Assembly: GCF_000150275.1 (NCBI RefSeq)
Contig: NW_002060945.1
Coordinates: 2,441,172-2,505,171 of the forward strand
Length of the DNA: 64,000 nucleotides
Source: Trichoplax adhaerens
Taxonomy: Eukaryota; Placozoa; Uniplacotomia; Trichoplacea; Trichoplacidae
Direction: 5' to 3'
The notes under the pieces are model-generated. The model searched no databases and had not been told where the DNA came from. It saw only the letters and a program-made list of their open reading frames with translations. The first letter of the stretch is position 1, and every line of letters begins with the position of its first letter. A program made the position numbers and the translations under genes. This document shows positions 38,900-52,700 of this stretch, one piece after another.

Positions 38900-41471
38900 T
38901 CAATCTGTATATATCGGTACTAACTTTGTCTCATGCATTAATTTAAGAATTTTTTGTTTCAATCCTTGGTCACTATCGATATTTATCCAGTTTTTAGAAT
39001 CTTTTGTAAATTTTGTAGTTGTTGCAAATAAAGTTAGCCAAATTCCATCATGACCATTAGTTTCTCCACTGTGTTCTACAGAAAGTACGCCTTTGATGTC
39101 GAATGTTCCATGATATCCTGCAGACTTGCCATAAATTTAAAATTAAAGACAACCTTTGTTAATAATAACGGTTTATTAATCTCCTATCACTATGAATAAG
39201 TTAATATTGGCCACAGAAACTAAAAATCTTGCAAATAATGACATAACACACACGTTGAATGACAAACTGAGTAAATGCTAATACCTTTACCGCATTTTCG
39301 ACAGCAGCGGGTCCTGTCTTACGTGCGTGTTTATCAAGAACTGAAATTGGTAAATGCATATTCGGGCCTAATTCAGCAAGGATATATACTTCTTTTGTGC
39401 TAAAAAGTAAACGTAATATTAATGAAATAAATGTTTGTATCATGACGATAAAAAGGTATGATCGTCTTTGATTCTATATTACAAAATTACTCTTTTATGC
39501 ATCCGGCCAAAAGAATTCGAACTGCTACGGTTTTATGCGGGCGGCAAACGGGCAATAAGATTGCTTGTGTATTTGCTACTAGATTTTTATACCAGCTTTG
39601 GGTACGCGAGATGACATCCAGAGCATCCTTACATCTATAAGAAAGCCGATAGTTACTAATCTACCGATATTAAGATTACTAATAGTCATTATGGATTCAA
39701 TTCATAAAGGAGTAACCTTAATTTTAAATGGCTACGGACTTGTTCATCAGTGAAATAATCTGCCTGTATCGATTCATGGTCTTGCTGTTCCGGTGTTTTT
39801 AATTTACCTTCCACATCTTGCCCTGTAAAAATGAAGCGAATCCAATGACCATCATACCATTCTACGCAAACTAAAGATTTCGGTGTAAATTTAATTCCGC
39901 TCTCTTCTAATACTTCGCGTTGAGCACCAGCCTTAATGAACAAGGAAAGGCAAATAAAAGCATAAAACTAAATTTTGATTTTGAATGCGTTTACTTAAAA
40001 TTAAGTATGCAGCCTAGATGTGCAGCATTATCGAAATCCAAGCTATCTACACGTGTGAGGCCAAAAAAAATTAATAGGGTGTAGTGCCAATGATCTACAG
40101 CAGTACCTCTAGTGTTTCACCAGTTTCTAACCTTCCAATTGGCAAATACCATAAACCTCGACAAGATTTTTTCGCTTCTTGAATCATTAACAATTTATCA
40201 TCTTCAATGAGAACTCCGCCAACAATGTAAGTAACGTTACCGGCACTCTTTCGCAGAGAGGCTTGCAAAGCTATCGGTCATCATAAAAAAACTGTATGAA
40301 CAGATTGTATTTGTAACAAAAATATAACCGGCTTAAAATTTTAATTTTATTCTTTCCTGCAAGCATTTTATGTTATAACTAGCGCCCACTTATTTATTGT
40401 AGGCAATTGTTCATTCATCAAAGATTTTCCGGCTGCGATGTATCGAGATATGAAAATGTATCCTGCAATAGGCTCGTATGATTTGTTATCCGTAATAAAC
40501 TAAAAGCAATTAATGTAAGAACTTGACCGCGACGTCAGCTACTTGTTTAATTTCAAATTCAAACTCGTCCAGAAATCACGTAAGACTGAATGAAAAGTAT
40601 TATAGTGGTCAATTTTCATCACAATTTACATCGTGTAAATCGCGAAGCTAAGCTAAAAATAGTTGGTTTATAATCTCGTAAAAGATGATCAATTGATGCA
40701 ACCAGAAGTTGTAACTTCATATTCTTTTAATGTTAAATCGTTTCACTTCATTTTAGCATGTGCAACGTGTATGGTGATCGAGTAGAAACATAGGAAGGCA
40801 GATAAATGGATTGCTTTGCAGCTTGATTATTGCTTCGCAAGTAACAAAATAATTATGAATAATAATAATTATATAACCAGCCGTTAAGCTAGAACGCGGT
40901 ACAACAGCAAGGAAGTAAACAAGCGATAAATGATTATAGAGTAACTAAACGGAAAATGTGACCCAGTCAACGGTAGTCTAGAAAGATTAGAGCATCACCA
41001 ATCGATGTGTTATTTGTAAAGGCATTAAAAGTGTATCTATTGATCAAGTAGTCTACTAATCAGAGTGATCATAGGTTATCAATAGAGTAAAAGTTATTAA
41101 TAATCTGTAGTACAGGTACACGAGTCCAAACAATTAAAGGATAGCAAGATTTATATAAACTCTTAATCGAAATCGATTTATGCAAGAATGATTGAGAAAT
41201 GACGTAGAACTATCCTACTAAATTTATTTCAATCGATATTACGAGAAATAACTATTGACTAAAATTATGGTTAGCAAATGATATCATAGGAAATCAATTA
41301 GGTATATAAATTTATTGGGCCAAGGACGAATACATAGTTTGCTAGTCATCATCGATTCTACGAGAGTTAAGGATCGAACAACCTACCTTTAGCTTCGTTG
41401 ACAAATTCGTAGCTTTGAGTACATGGTTGGCCTTCAATCACTTCCCAAACACTACGAATAAATCGATCCAT
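38900..41471 (-). CDS. NUDT18: NUDT18-like Nudix hydrolase
   Basis: Six exons on the minus strand: 41471-41387, 40261-40107, 39931-39717, 39634-39491, 39399-39285 and 39124-38900. All junctions keep frame and give 312 residues (human NUDT18 has 323). The Nudix box G-x5-E-x7-RE-U-x-EE-x-G-U is complete at residues about 71-93: [10 protein letters not shown] at the end of exon 2, [13 protein letters not shown] at the start of exon 3. Just before it stand IQEAK and RGLWYLP, typical of NUDT18. The C-terminal half ([41 protein letters not shown]) matches NUDT18 rather than other Nudix families. NUDT18 hydrolyses oxidised diphosphates such as 8-oxo-dGDP and 8-oxo-GDP, keeping them out of nucleic acids. 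The start [10 protein letters not shown] is the only good in-frame ATG of exon 1. All box Glu residues are present, so activity is expected. Confidence 0.95.
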
Positions 41472-43711
41472 ATTCAACAACTGACACTAGGCCTACTCTA
41501 CGCGTATATATTGACACGTCGATAGTCAATCAGAGTCCAATCCTTTTTAGCTTGAAATGGTCATTAATTCAATCTTTCAAAACAGATCAAAACTTGGATT
41601 GAACATCACAATACAACCTTGAAAGATTTGTATGTTGTAAATCTTAACAATAAGAAATAGAATAATCGTAATACCCGTATAAAAGAGTTATCATTGACGG
41701 GAAGATGATCATAACCATTAACTCTCATCAGATGATAGCGTAAGCAATAATTTCAGCTTGCAGCGTTTGAAAATAATTAATTAGCCCAAGACGAATGCAA
41801 TGTCGACGTTCTGCTGGAGGAGCTGGCCAACTAGTATAGATTATAGGATAGCAATGTCGCTGTTAATTGATATAGATACCCAAACATGGCCTACGATGCC
41901 TATGTATTAGTTATTGGAAACAAAGATGTGTTCGATGTTGGCTCAAAAATATCACTGTTGGACACTATCAGTATAGCTACCTAAACATAATGCATGATTA
42001 AGTCTATACTATAAGAATTCAATTGGAAAATTATACCTACCAGATTTGCAAGAGAGGCTTTAAACTTGGCTATAAATTTGCTTTCTATGCAAACAAATAC
42101 TTGACTATTCATTTATATGTAATGCTATTAACTGCTTATCCCAACGAAAAAGGCTAAGGATAATTTTACCCAACTGTATTGTGTGATAAACGTCAATTCT
42201 ATGTGGGATTTAGTAATCCATAACGATACAGTAGACTTTATTCATGATGCTGCAGTTTCCGCAGATCTCATCTCGCGACGCTCTACGTTTCGATTATCCT
42301 AAGGCAAAAGGTTACTAACCATCCCTATCGCCAAGTTGCAAATTTATGCAATGCTTTCCTATCAAGTACATGCTCTTTCTCACTCAATAGCTGCTTAAAG
42401 TCGTCTAAATCAATAGCTTCTACGTCTAGGTTATTGTTCGAGTGCAGTTGAACTACTCAAGCCGCTATGATACAGACTCAAGGAATGCTATACTCGAATG
42501 TATTAGTAGGTAGTGTTCCTTATTACTTACTGCAAGTTCCAATTATGGTCAGTCTATTCTTGCGTGTCTAGATAATTCCCCGTGCTTACAGTAGATTACT
42601 TCTTAAATACAGTAATCACCTAGTAACTATTCAGTCGGCGACCTTATAAGTAATACTACTCTAAAATATTTTATACGTATATGCCTGCTAAAATTTTTCA
42701 AGTTATAGGCTACAAATAGGATACAAGTAGAGACTACTATAACTTGTTTTAAATAGTCCCTGATATAAGCAAGAAACCTTAAGCAATTCATCACACCAGC
42801 TTTCAAGTATTAAATTAGTCTTCAATTTTCACAACCAGTTTAATAAACAATCCTGAAGCTAGAACCTCAAAGCAACCCTGCACAATGATGGTCTACACGC
42901 TTCTTGCCACTATTCCTCTACAGCCAGAAACGTATTCTTTCATACTTTACGTTATGTATTGACAGCAATCAGAAAATAACCTTTACGTTATTATAAATCA
43001 AGATTTTTTATTCATTACATTGCAGATTATTATCTCGCCAAAAATGGTTAAAAATATTGTTATAGAAGTAAACATTTCAACAAGATTTGGGCTTGCAATC
43101 AAAATACAAACCGATACATACCAATTAAAAAATAGCAGTATGTTGTTTACATTTTAAGAGTAATATTAAAGTGGTGTATCAACCACCAACTACCTCTACA
43201 TCCTCGTTACTATTTCAAGTATTGTAGGCCAGAAAGATACCTATGTCATAGCCCGACCTTACACATGTTATGTCATACTTTAAATAGTTAATAACAGCTT
43301 AGGCTGGGCATGATAAAAAGTAGTCATTACAGCAACTATGTTATGATTACGTTCCATTAGTAGTATTTAACATAGGAAGTCATAACAGAATAGTTACCGA
43401 ATTAGTTAGACAACCAAATGAAGATCAAAATTAGTTCAGTTCTACGTCGACAATATAAAAACGGTTTTTAAAATTGTTCATGTAGCATGAATTACATAAG
43501 AAAATAAGCATACTCAACGCTAAAACACTTCATCTGAACCTTATATCAACTATATCGCCCTATTTCAATTATTAGCTATAGGATAAACTGCAAGTGTAGT
43601 TTATTAAGAGAATGGTATTACACTTTCTACCCAAATGTTATCGTTGGGAAATGATTTGAAATCTTATGTAATATCCATGTGTTTTCCATTTCAATTTGAA
43701 GTTAATTATAG
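41472..43711. other. intergenic region with one short protein-like relic
   Basis: Lies between two minus-strand genes and probably holds the NUDT18-like promoter (right of 41471) and the EFCAB6-like 3' UTR; TTTATT at 43600-43605 reads AATAAA on the minus strand about 107 bases after the EFCAB6-like stop. The only protein-like sequence is the 43-codon minus-strand frame at 42325-42456. The rest is AT-rich without visible structure. Confidence 0.55.
42325..42456 (-). pseudogene. possible BTB-protein BACK-domain relic
   Basis: A minus-strand frame of 43 codons with stops on both sides. Its centre reads EAIDLDDFKQLLSEKE, followed by LDRKALHKFATWR. The spacing of I-x-L-x-x-F-x-x-LLS, then A-L-x-x-F-x-x-W resembles a BACK domain as found in BTB/kelch proteins. 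No ATG, BTB domain or further exons are visible on either side, and the frame stops right after the Trp-Arg. It may be a gene relic, a stray exon or chance. Confidence 0.3.
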
Positions 43712-46700
43712 CTAATAAACTAAGCATTGCTTGAGGAATTCATTGTATTGAATCTTATTTGTCAAATCTTTGTTGTAATAAACCATCAATTGGAAGAAGT
43801 CATCTTCTGATATATCCACGCGATACTGGTGCAGGATATCACGAAATTGTAATTGAGTTACATAACCAGTATTCTTGCTATCATAAGACTAATTAAAAGA
43901 ATTCAACAAAACAAAATTAATCATGATGGAAATATTTCTATTTATTATCATACGCTTGTCTTTATATTGATATCTTACTTTACAAGTTCGACGTATACTT
44001 TTCCATTGCTGTTTAATGGAACCTTTAATTCGGATAAATACATCGGCCAAGTAAACATTGGTATCACCAACTTTAGGCACCTAAATCAATTGAGATATTA
44101 ATAGCCTATCCTTAGCTGCAAAGTAATCATAAGATAATGAAATATCGCCTTTCTGACAACTATACTCACTTCTTCAGCGGGTAATACGGCACGTTTTGGG
44201 CTTTTCTCCACATTTTTTACTTTTAGGACGAAATAGCTTAAAAATTCCGCATAATTCAATCTAACAGTATAGGTTGTAATTAGTCAGTATAGTATATAAT
44301 AATATGATGGTTACAAATTTTAAGTATAACCAAATAGAATAGAATCTTTATCTAATAAGGCATCAGTCCTAAAAAAATAGCTTTAGCAAAATACCTCATT
44401 CTATCTTTGTTGCTAAATTTCTCCCATAGCAATGAAAATTGACTATCATCGAGAGCTATACGATGTTGCTCCAAAGTTTCTATACAAAGGTGCGCAAATT
44501 ATGCTTAGATTTGTAGAAACTAGATTCTAAATACAATTAGATTAGTATTTGATCATTAATGCTCTGTATCCAAAGTTTAAGTTACGAATACTGATCATAG
44601 TATGGAATCTATGTACGTGAGTATAACATCCACTATATTAGATAATTAGCAAATACAGTATTTCTACGGTCATGTAATAGTGACTTGTATGGATAGATTG
44701 ATGTAAAACAAATTATTAGTCCACTATTATGTTCTCATATACTGATGATGGCTATTGAAGGTACCTTTAAATTCTCTCTCGTTAATATATCCGGTGTTGT
44801 GATAATCAAATCGATTAAATGCCTTACGGATGGTCTTCCAGTGACTAACAATCTGAAAGAAATAGGTTACAGATTAAATGGGAATCATTTGATTACAGTT
44901 ATAATTGCTGTTGAACAGCGTGTTATTGAACACACGAGAGGGGCATTAAACTAAACTTTGAGGATTAAACGTTTAACTTAATTTTCTGTCATACCTTGTC
45001 CTTGATTAACTTTTCTGTTGGTTCTGCGTTCACTAAAGCGGCAACGCTATTACCAGAATTTAATCTCGGTGATGGTTGGCCGACTCTAGGTGTTGGCATA
45101 GATGGTCTCTGTTTGAATATCGATGAATACATATTTAGGTTTTATATGAATATTAAATTACTGCATATATGTGAGAGCAGACAAATTAGATTGACCATGA
45201 GTTTGATATGTTTATATGAAAATCGCAAACACTCGATGGTCTTCTTTATTCGTTACCTTTGTTGGAGATGTGCGATTTGCCGAAGGAGTTCGCAGCTTTG
45301 GAGTGTTACTGCCAGATCGGTTAGCATAAGCTCGCAAAACGTTGTTATAATTAATAAAACCTTCATCGCCGTTATCTAGTTTTTTCCATAACTTATTAGC
45401 CTATACAGGATAACGAAAGTAGTCTAGTTTAATAAATGATCTATTGCGTTATTGGGCTATTTTCATCCGTAAAAAGAAAATTATCACAACTAAATAAATA
45501 TCAGTATCGGATAGAATTCATTCTAATTTTTTACCTGATTAGGTTCTAAGCTGAAATCATATTCTTCTAAGATTTTAAAGAAATCATTTTTGTATACAAA
45601 TCCGGAGAATGAAGGATCATTTTGCTTTAAGACCTACAAATAGCAAAAATGCACCGTCAACATGATAGCGATGATGACAATAGCCTCACTCCATCATAAA
45701 GATTTACTGTACACGTAGTCGATGGCCTTAAGCAATAAAGTTGACTATGTTAAGATGGATTCCACTTAGAATAACTTACCTTGATCAAATCATAAAATTT
45801 ACTAACAACAAATTGCTTAAATTGTTGTTCAGTCTGCTGGAATGTTTGACTTGAAATGCTCATTCTACTAAACGAAAGAGCTGATACATTTCGTGAAGGT
45901 GCTCTGTTATTAAAAGTATCATCTTGTTTGGGAAGCTCCACGTTTGGCTCTTCTCTTGCTATTTCCTGCTCGATAAAATTGTTCTCTGCAGCAATATCAG
46001 TTATGTCTTCAACTCTAGGCGAATCTTCTACGTAGTTGATTTCTGTTGAATCGACATTCATAGGAATAGGAGCAATCGGTTCTGTAAAAGTTTCCTTTGG
46101 TTCTGGCGTATCTTCTTTGAGTTCAGCTGGCGATTGAGGCGTATCAGGTGCTAAAATGGCATCCATTTGGCTTTTATTTTGATTCATCTTGATTGATTTC
46201 CTCTTCTGCTTTTTATTAGCAGCTAGCATTTCCTCTTGCTTGCCTAACCAATCAGATGTCAACTGCAAGAAATCAATATTTCGTTAAAGAATAATAAACC
46301 CCTGATGGTAACCAGTTAGCAATATCGACCAAAAATCTCATCCTAGTTAATACAAAGTCAGATAAAAAGTGGTATACAACAATTCTCAAAGAAATTTGAT
46401 GTGGTTAACAGGTATCGCTAGAATAATTCAAGCAATAATATATGGGAATTCATTTATTAATTAATATTATTACTGTACCTCTTCATCTGATTTCGACAAA
46501 GTACTGATTGCTTCCCTGTATGGAACAAGATCTCCAGAAACATTCAATCGACGTAGGACATGCTATATTTTTTTATTATAGATAGTAATATTAAAGTTTG
46601 CTAGCGTAGTTGCTGTAGTACAATCCTATAAAATTAAATAGAGATTAAACATCTTCTGTCAAATAGACTAACTTTAAACTGTGGATCTGTTAATCTGAAA

Positions 46701-49700
46701 CAGAAGTTCTCCAGTACTCTTCGGAATCGTTTAACGCCAATTCTTTCATTTTCATCGACATCAAAAGCTTCTAAAGCACGTTGAATTGGTCCGAGTTTTT
46801 CTCGAACAGTTTGTCGTAGCTTTTGCTCAGCTTTATCCACAGGAAGACTTTCATAACTGACCGGGCTTGCTCTATCATCAAATCAAGTAATAAAATTATA
46901 ATGTAGTCATTTTAAAATCTATAAGAATTGAAAGGCTTAAAGTAGTCGACGATATAGCAGTCTTTATTCTATTTTCATCAATATTTTAATATCTCATTTT
47001 TAATGGCTAAGTAAGGTACATCTTAATAGGAAATCATTTTATTAAATACCTTTTCGGAATGACTTCTCGAATATCAGCTTGCTTTCCGCGCTGGAAGGCA
47101 TTTAGAAATTCTTCATAGGATAACTTATATTTATTGCCTAGTCCAATTCTAATTGAATATTAGGATAAATATGGTTGTTTAGAAGTCTAACATTTCAAAA
47201 ATATCCAGCCATTGATCATTTCATTGACCTCTAAAGACGAAGTAACTTACCGATCGAGGAATCTATTATATTCGATTTCATCACAATGAAAGTTTAGTGC
47301 TTGCAAAATATCATGGAGTTCTTTACGGGACAAATGTCCGTCCTAGATGATTTATTTTGATAAGATTCAGTGCAAATATCTATTGGTCTGACTGACATTG
47401 ACAATTTTAATTTAAGTGGGGTATAGCTGTATTCCTGACAAAACTTCTAACCTTATTATGGTCCGCATTTTCGAATGCTTTCCTAAAGCTTGTAAAACCA
47501 TCTCTGAAGCGATCACTAAATATTTGTAGAGATTTAATTTTATTTAAATCTTTGCACCATTCTTTCTTACAATCAAATTATGATATACTTACGTAATTCG
47601 GGCTTCAATTTCCTCCGCAGTTAATCTCTTGCCAGCTCGAACTTGCATTTTAGCAATATATTCATGCTTAGCCTAAGAAACGTAATGCAAATGAATCAGG
47701 AGACGTTCCTGGTGGCCGTGATTCGGTTTAGCTTGATTAAATACTTAGCACAACTAGCCATTACAAAAGCTGAACACTCCCAATAGCTCGTAACTACTGT
47801 ATTCAAAATTATTCTTTCCTTTACCTTTTGTGCTTGATGATGATGCTCGAAGCGATTTTGGCTTTCTTTGGTTATTTGTGTGCTAATTCCTTCATCTCCA
47901 GGTGCCAATGTTTGGCTATATCGGTATATAAATTCTCTGTAGTCAATTGAACCACTGTTATCCGTATCGTAGCTAATATTTAAATTCAAAAGGAAAAGAT
48001 CAATTAAAATGATATCCAGGAAAAAGCTTATAATACTATTTCACATACTGTTATAAATATTTCATATCATGGTACTTACATTCTCCACAATTTCTCGAAT
48101 TCCTCGTCAGTCATGGTTAAAGCGAAATCGTCCAAAATTATTTTAAATTCTTTACGAGAAACCAAGCCATTTCTATCTTTATCAAAGCTTTTGAAAGCCT
48201 ATGGATATAATAGTTCGCATCTATAAAATAGCAGTTCCACTACCGCGATAAATTTATCCTACTTGATTTTAATCCTGATTAATATTCAAGCTTACCTTTG
48301 CAATATCATTCCATTGATTTTCAGCTTTGGAAAGTAGCAAGCTATGAACTTGTTCATGGGTTAGGTTGAGAGCCTTTTTGGTTTTATTAAATCTTAAGGA
48401 GTGGAGAATGTGAAATTAGATCATCGATATTACTTTTAAAATGAAATTAATAATGATCGCTGAGGTAAGTAAAATTGATCTCAATATTGAATGTACCTGT
48501 GTGTTGAAAACAGCCATGGATGAGCTTCCACGTTTTCTATACTTTGAAATCGCTTCAAAAAATCTTGATAACTCAAGGTATTCCTATGGCCAAAGTCAAT
48601 TTTTTGTACTAATTTGTCAAATTCTGAATCTGACAGGACAAACATCATTGAATCCAATAAGCGTCGGAATTCGCTCTTTGTTATAGCACCTACATATGTT
48701 AGTAATAATCAAATTTAAGATTTGGTTAAGACACTGATTTCTATTGCAGTTTTGTAAGTTTTCATTGCTATAGAAATTAGAAATAAGAATAATGATGAAA
48801 TAACTGTACTATCGAGCTCTTCCTAAGACCTACGGAAGCTGTATTGATAGTCATATATTTTATATGAATCATTTTTTTATATCATGGTGAAATGATTCAA
48901 GGCGATCTGGCGATCTTTAGATATTCCTTAAAGATAGAAACTACGGTGAAGGTTTTTCTTTTTATTTCTTTAACTTACCGTTATGGTCGTCATCAATTTT
49001 GTAGAAAGCTTCTCTTAAACCTTGAAAACCATCACGAATTTTATTCCTTAGTTTTGTCTCCACTTCTTCTGCTGTCATGGTGTACTTTTGCTCTCGGACT
49101 TTATACCTAAATGAAGGCATTTTACAAAGCATGAAATCCACTATGACGATAAGATCAAAGTTTACACAGCCTAACTACGACTCCATCTTTCAATTAGTAT
49201 AACTTACTTTTGGACTGGATGGAACTGAACAGTGGGATCATTTTGCAAAGGTGAACGAGTATTATCAAATTTGTCAACAAAGTCGGTGTAAGACAGATTT
49301 CCTTTGTAGAATCCAAATCTAAGAGAAATAAGAAGAAATATTTGCTTTCAGTAACCTAAAATAGTCTCAAATATAGTCTGAAAAAGATGCAGTTCCATCG
49401 AATTTTATCTCATTTTGTAATGATATTTATTCTTACTTCTTGATCAAGATTTTAAACTGTTCGTCACTCATGGATAATCCCATTCCACCCAATACCTATC
49501 CATGCATTTCAAAGTAAAGAAATAAGCTTAATAACAGCGTAAGCTAAAGAAATCCTTCAATTTTAAGACGTTATCCGGATTAATTGTATTCTGACGTAAT
49601 AACATCAAAGGATAATATAAATATATAAGAGATACTATACGAACCAGTCGAAATTCGCTTTCGGAAACTTTGCCGTCACCGTCTTTATCATATCGCTGGA

Positions 49701-52700
49701 AAACCCGACGGATATCTGATGAACTTTGAGTAACACTGTCTTGTAATTTTTTCATGACAGCTTCAGCAGTCATTTTGCCAGTAAGATCATGGGCTCTCTG
49801 CTCTACTTTACCAAGCCTGTAGATTAATAAGAGATTAATATCTTGCTCTTTCGTAAAGACTTTACGAATAGAAAGAAAATTTGCTGTACAAATTTGTCAA
49901 TACAGGTAAGTTTAAAGTTAAGATGTAAGATGAGATTTGAGGAAAAGATAGAAATGAATTCAGTATACAATGAGACAATTTAGTGTGGCGTTAGTTGATA
50001 TTTCTACCTAGCAGCTTGATCATGTAGACGTTTCTGTTCCATTTTATCACTTTCATCGTGAATTTTTGTACTTGTTCCGTAAACATCTCCTTCATTAATT
50101 TTAAGACCCTAAATAGTTTCAGTGATTTAATTTAGCCTTCAAAAAGAATAAGCTTAAAGATTCAATATGAATGTTCACTTCGAGATGATTTTACAACATA
50201 CCAAACGTTGGACAAATTCTTCAAATTGGATGGTACCATCACTATTAACATCGCATCGACTCCAAAACCTAAGTGTAAAGTAATAGTTTCGTCATAAAGG
50301 ATAAATGATCTCACGATAGCTTAGTGTGTAAGCTGAATAAATTTGATGAACTGGCTAAAAGTTAGTATTAAATTTAAACTAGGGTAATAACCGACTTTGT
50401 AATGTTCCTTCTGTTATAACGTTAGATTCATAGACGAAAATTAGTCGGATATCGGTATTAGCATCACTGATATTATTGCAAATACTGATAAGGATCTGTA
50501 AATAACTTCCTTTTAATGGTCTAGAATTTCATCTTCAGCTTACGTTTTGAAATGTTCATCCGGAATAACCATAGCATATTCATTCAATAACCGTTTCAAT
50601 TCGCTTTTAGAGATGGCTCCATCTTTATCTTCATCGATGGAGCCGAAAGCTTTAGCAAGTGTTGACCAATTTTCAGCAATTTTAATGCGCAGTATATCTT
50701 CAGCCTAAAGTATTATTAATTAAAATAATATCAACCATGAAAACAATGATGATGTAATAGGATTATTAAAAACATGGCAGCATAAGGCACTTAATCAACT
50801 ACTCTAGATCTACCTTTTCCCAGGTCATAGCGATCGGTTTTCTAGTTTCATTAAAGCGATGATTGGATTTTAACCATTTATGCCCATCCTATACAAATAA
50901 GCACAGTAAAAAATGAAATGACTGACAACTAACTGTGCTAAAATTGCGTGATACAAATATATTGAATAAAGTTTGGTTACAATAGTGTCTAAAATTGCTG
51001 GAAAATTCTTCCAATAAATATTAAAGTAGTGCATCTTTATTTTACTACTGAATATAAATTTAATTTTGGCTCACTAAATTGAATCATTACGATCGTAGAA
51101 CTAGCTCACAAGTAGTGATAAATGGAATGATCTGATTACAATTCTCAACATCAGATATTGTGGATGGAATTTGGTTTACGTCTTACCGCAGTTTCTTTCT
51201 CTTCAAAAATGTCCATAAACTCTTTATACGAGATATAGCCATTTCGGTTTGGATCGAGGCGATTAATAATTTCCCGGAATTGGTTATCACCTAGACGGAA
51301 ACAAAATTTCTCGATAATTCTTCTCATTTCCTTATGGGAAACTCTGCCATCTTTGTCCTAAGTTTAATTGGTCATTAGTTTGAGTTAAATAGTGAAAGAG
51401 AGTGATTCAACGTTGAATTATGAATCTCTATCGCAACTTACATCATCAAAAGTTAGAAAAGCTTGTTTAATGCTGGAGTACCCATCCTTGATCTTTGAAT
51501 TCAATAGATTCCAAATGTCTTGAGGCTGCATTTCTTTTTGCGATTCCATGATGGGGTTATATCTACAAATAGATTAGGAATCATCCGTCTTGTTTAATAA
51601 AAGGATAAAATTTCTTTAGCTCGGCTAAATTAGGTAAAGTTTTGGTTCAAAATCTCATCAATATTAAGGTAAATTATTTTTAAGCTCCTTCCATTCTAGC
51701 AATGATTTACAGTTTTTTCTCACTTATGACTAGGGCGTATAAGAAGTGTTTGGCCATTAGCAGGTAAAGCATCGGCTTGGAATTTCTGCATAAAGTGCTT
51801 CCATGGCATCCTTCCAGTTGCTCTAAAGCCAAATCTGAATATACAGTAAGAAGTAAAACTGTTATATCTATCCATGATGGCGATAACCTTCTATAATATG
51901 TTAATAAAGCTCTTTGCACGTATACGGTTATCGATTAGCTTACCTATCCATAATTTGTGTAAATAAATTGTCTGGCATAGGAAAAATAAATTTCCCTAAG
52001 ATGCGGTGCAAGCGATCCAATGCGATCATACCATCATCTTTTTCATCAATAGCCGAAAAGGTTGACCATAAATCGTTATAATTTTCGCGAACCTAACATC
52101 ATATGGTGTACCGCATTTTAGAATACTACAGCAACTAAGACAGATTTTAATCCGATTTTCTTACCCGCTTTAAAAATTCCCCTTCAATCTGACTGAGTGA
52201 TTTTCCTTGTAGGAATGAATCTTCAGATTTAACATTTGCATCACCAACGTTGTAATAGCGCGATTTCTCAGTCTTGTATTGTGTGTTGTAGCGATTTTTA
52301 GCATTGTCTGGTTCTGAAAGAGTGTAAATAGATTTCCGTTCAACATATAACTAGTAAAAAAGATACTCTTAAATATAGCTTGTAACTATGATACTGTTAA
52401 GAGCCTAGGCAATATATGTACTCAGGACTAATTGGCCTGAAAAGATGATCGAACTCACCAGTTGGTTTTTTACCATTTGCTTCTTCTGGCTTAATTGCGT
52501 GAAAGTGACTTAAGAATCGTACATAATCAAGCGTTGGACTCGTATTGCCAGCAAATTTTGACCATAATCTAATAAATTAAATACAGAGATTATTATTATT
52601 TATTTAAATCGAATAATCGTAAAAGTAATTTAGCAATTTTACGGTATAGACTTACTTGACAAATTGAGCATCTGTTAATCTTAGGCAAAAATTGTCCATA

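Noticed and set aside
39458-39640. 60-codon + frame
   Set aside because: It is antisense to the NUDT18-like exon 39491-39634, which is supported by alignment and phase.
44745-45379. + strand frames of 69 and 127 codons
   Set aside because: They lie antisense to EFCAB6-like exons that have clear homology and consistent splice phases.
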